This document shows positions 62,174-64,000 of a DNA stretch of 64,000 bases, in pieces. Location of the stretch: NCBI GenBank assembly GCA_021838445.1, contig JAKCDU010000008.1:46944-110943 (forward strand), in the 5' to 3' direction. The stretch comes from Actinomycetes bacterium (lineage in GTDB: Bacteria; Actinomycetota; Acidimicrobiia; Acidimicrobiales; Palsa-688). How positions within the stretch are numbered: the first letter of the stretch is position 1; each line of letters opens with the position of its first letter. Both the position numbers and the translations under genes were made by a program. Under the pieces are notes generated by a model. That model saw nothing but the letters and a program-made list of their open reading frames with translations, was not told where the DNA came from and ran no database searches.

Positions 62174-63000
62174 GCGGTTCCGGGCTTTCGGACGGCCGGC
62201 CCCACCAGCGACATCGGGGTCCCGTAGTAGCGGCTGGCTTTCTCGCCCAGGACCTCGCCGGCTCCGTCAACGACCAGGCAGGCCCCGTTGATGTACCACG
62301 CGGCCTCGCTGGCCAGGAACACGGCTGCGGCGGCCACGTCCTGGGGATAGGCGGCCCGCCCGTTGCGCGAACGCGAGGCCATGTGAGCGGCAGTGGTGGC
62401 GACATCGTCGGGGTCGCCGGCGATCAACCCTGCGGTGAGACCGCTGACGGTCCGGCCCGGCGCCACTGCATTGACCCTGATGCCATGGGTCGACAGTTCC
62501 ACAGCGGCTGACTCGGTAAGTCCGACCACGCCGAACTTGGCCACCGTGTAGGCATGCGGGCCGAGCCCACCCCGCACCCCCGCAGTGCTCGAAGTGTTGA
62601 CGACGGACCCGCCGCCTTGGGCGATCATCACCCGAGCCGCCTCCCGGGTTCCGAGGAACACGCTGGTCAGGAGCACGTCCATGGTGGCGTTCCAGGCGTC
62701 CAGGGTGTGATCGACGAGGGAACCGACGGCGCCGAGCATGCCCGCGTTGTTGAACATGCAGTCGAGGCGTCCGAAGCGCGACACGGCCAGGTCGACCGCG
62801 CCGGCAACGTCGGCCTCCTGGGTGACATCGACTCGCAGCGCGACGACCCCCTCCCCAAGCTCGGCAGCCAGAGCCTCGGCTCGTGCGACGTTGAGGTCGG
62901 CGATCACGCAACTCGTCCCCTCGCAGACGAGCTGGCGGACGATGCCCTCCCCGATCCCACTCGCACCGCCGGTCACCACTGCGACCCGGGTTTCAGTCAT
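62170..63000 (-). CDS. Short-chain dehydrogenase/reductase
   Basis: A 276-residue classical SDR: TGGASGIGEGI (cofactor loop), NNAGMLG, the Ser in VVNTSSTAG, and the catalytic YTVAK, followed by IRVNAVAPGRTVSGL. First gene of the divergent operon, with a palindrome and promoter upstream. It likely oxidises an alcohol or reduces a ketone of unknown structure. Confidence 0.92.
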   Translation of the reverse strand: MTETRVAVVTGGASGIGEGIVRQLVCEGTSCVIADLNVARAEALAAELGEGVVALRVDVTQEADVAGAVDLAVSRFGRLDCMFNNAGMLGAVGSLVDHTLDAWNATMDVLLTSVFLGTREAARVMIAQGGGSVVNTSSTAGVRGGLGPHAYTVAKFGVVGLTESAAVELSTHGIRVNAVAPGRTVSGLTAGLIAGDPDDVATTAAHMASRSRNGRAAYPQDVAAAAVFLASEAAWYINGACLVVDGAGEVLGEKASRYYGTPMSLVGPAVRKPGTA

Positions 63001-63025
63001 GGATGCCCTTTCCCTCGAACCACGA

Positions 63026-63065
63026 TGTAGGACACTGATGTACTACACCACGACACTAGCGTCAA
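63026..63065 (-). promoter_or_regulatory. SDR operon promoter with TetR-like operator
   Basis: A 22-bp palindrome (63026-63047) has half-sites TGTAGnACA and TGTnCTACA. On the minus strand TTGACG (63065-63060), a 17-nt spacer and TACATC (63042-63037) form a promoter whose -10 lies inside the palindrome, so a bound TetR protein would block it. The regulator gene is divergent next door. Confidence 0.5.
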
Positions 63066-63096
63066 CAACAGTCAGCCCATACAGGCGGCGGAGCGT

Positions 63097-63102
63097 TACT
63101 GT
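63097..63102 (+). promoter_or_regulatory. -10-like TACTGT before tetR (leaderless candidate)
   Basis: TACTGT, six bases, then ATG 63109. No Shine-Dalgarno. The same geometry recurs before purS and the acyl-CoA dehydrogenase. Confidence 0.35.
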
Positions 63103-63108
63103 CGACAA

Positions 63109-63711
63109 ATGGCAGCCAGCCCTCAGACCGTCGCCCGGGGTCGCCGACCCGATCCGCGCGTCGCCGAGACCAAACGCCTGGTCAAAGACACCACCCTGGA
63201 CCTCATCGCCGAGGTCGGATTCGAGGGAACCACCATCGAACTGATCTCCGAGCGAAGCGGCGTATCCCGCAGCACCATCTACCGACACTGGCCCGATCCA
63301 GCCGCCCTCCTCCTCGAGGCCTTCGACCCCCCCACCCCCGAGATGGAACCCCCCGAAGTCACCGGAGACTTCGCCACCGACATCACCCGCTACATCCGAC
63401 ACGTCGCAGATCGTCTCAACGAGGAGCGCTTCGCAGCCGCGCTAGCCGCGCAGATCGACAAATCCCAACGCGACCACACCTACCGCAGGGCACACCTCCA
63501 GTACGCCGTCGCCCGCAACGAACACGGCGTCGCCATCTTCCGAGCCGGCATCGCCTCAGGAGCCATCCGCACCGGCACCGACCCCGAACACGAGACCGAC
63601 CTCGTGCTCAGCTACCTCGTCTACCAGCGCCTGGTACGGCACCGCCACCTCGGTCCAGAGCTCATCGAGACCCTCTGTCAAGGCGTCCTCGGACGCTGCC
63701 AGGCTATGTGA
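63109..63711 (+). CDS. TetR-family transcriptional regulator
   Basis: A 200-residue TetR: N-terminal HTH (LIAEVGFEGTTIELISERSG, then VSRSTIYRHWPD) and a helical ligand domain. It is divergent from the SDR operon, with the palindromic operator between them, and probably represses that operon until a substrate is present. Codon use and strand are otherwise like the neighbours. Confidence 0.9.
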   Translation: MAASPQTVARGRRPDPRVAETKRLVKDTTLDLIAEVGFEGTTIELISERSGVSRSTIYRHWPDPAALLLEAFDPPTPEMEPPEVTGDFATDITRYIRHVADRLNEERFAAALAAQIDKSQRDHTYRRAHLQYAVARNEHGVAIFRAGIASGAIRTGTDPEHETDLVLSYLVYQRLVRHRHLGPELIETLCQGVLGRCQAM

Positions 63712-63747
63712 CGAGCTGACCCAGTCAGAGTTCGACATGCGGATCAA

Positions 63748-63849
63748 TCACCGATCGGTGCCGACAGACGCGCGTCGGACGGCCACACACGCCATCAGCG
63801 TGTCCTTGTGCACGCCCAGATCGGCGATCCGATCCACCAGCACTTCCAT
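63748..63849 (-). pseudogene. IS110-family transposase N-terminal remnant
   Basis: ATG 63849, behind GGGGAGGG, encodes 33 residues: MEVLVDRIADLGVHKDTLMACV and a short tail. This is the N-terminal RuvC-like start of IS110/IS1111 transposases (usual form GLDVHKDT...ACV), but the catalytic Asp of the DVHK motif reads Gly here and the frame stops at once. The rest of the transposase is missing. The roughly 150 bp to the right edge shows no further gene. Confidence 0.5.
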
Positions 63850-64000
63850 CGGGCGTCACCCTCCCCATCGTCGGTGTCGATGCCGAGAAGCAGCCGGATT
63901 CGGTCCCGCTGCGCTGTGACTGCGACCGCGGATCGTCGGGGATTGTTGCCAGCCGCCTGTCGGCGCAACAGCGTTGTGTGTGAGCAAGGATGCGGACGCG

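Noticed and set aside
63737..63919. 60-codon plus-strand ORF at the right end
   Set aside because: Antisense to the IS110-type remnant, which has a better start signal and a recognisable motif.

Overview
The window is high-GC DNA that reads as an actinobacterial chromosome. The lineage markers are an HspR-controlled dnaK operon, BldC, the PurS/PurQ/small-PurL set, a GlnR-type operator, an F420-type LLM oxidoreductase and a mycobacterial Sdh1-type succinate dehydrogenase. A deep-branching group such as Acidimicrobiia is plausible, but that placement is inference.

Layout. 1-3.3 kb: the end of an unknown gene, an EtfD-like membrane Fe-S oxidoreductase and a lone cyclic-nucleotide-binding protein. 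3.3-8.9 kb: a nitrogen block (GlnR-box candidate, amt, glnK, a small membrane protein, convergent glnD) and gpmA. 8.9-15.7 kb: the heat-shock operon dnaK-grpE-dnaJ-hspR-clpB behind a HAIR operator. 15.8-25.6 kb: purine synthesis purA-purD-purC-purS-purQ-purL-purF-purM, interrupted by one antisense basic-protein gene and followed by bldC, a 26-bp tandem repeat and argJ. 27.3-33.2 kb: a lipoprotein, serA, an acyl-CoA dehydrogenase, a HemD-family protein and a degenerate GAF-GGDEF protein. 33.4-39.4 kb: a chemoreceptor-like protein ending in PilZ, then a uronate/hydroxy-acid group (larA-like, uxaC, uxuB-like). 39.4-44.8 kb: a tiny Cys-rich protein, tRNA-Phe, tRNA-Asp, sdhCAB and a divergent LysR, then DUF5522 and a broken AlkA-like gene. 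45-50.2 kb: an MFS transporter, a Baeyer-Villiger monooxygenase fused to an esterase, and two crcB genes. 50.3-59.3 kb: accessory genes (a phosphoesterase with a PHO-box-like array, P450 plus epoxide hydrolase, FkbM methyltransferase, PolA-like polymerase). 59.4-64 kb: a tightly overlapping operon (SDR, two micro-ORFs, LLM oxidoreductase, SnoaL-like, TIM barrel) divergent from a TetR regulator, then an IS110-type transposase remnant.

The first 26 kb is housekeeping and syntenic in character; the rest is increasingly accessory and catabolic. The most notable items are the BVMO-esterase fusion, the P450/limonene-epoxide-hydrolase-like pair with a complete active site, the PilZ chemoreceptor divergent from a degenerate GGDEF protein, the chain of 4-base stop/start overlaps containing two micro-ORFs, and several operators readable directly from the sequence (HAIR, GlnR, LysR, TetR, PHO-like). 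Many starts lack a Shine-Dalgarno and have a TAnnnT box 6-7 nt upstream, which suggests leaderless mRNAs.
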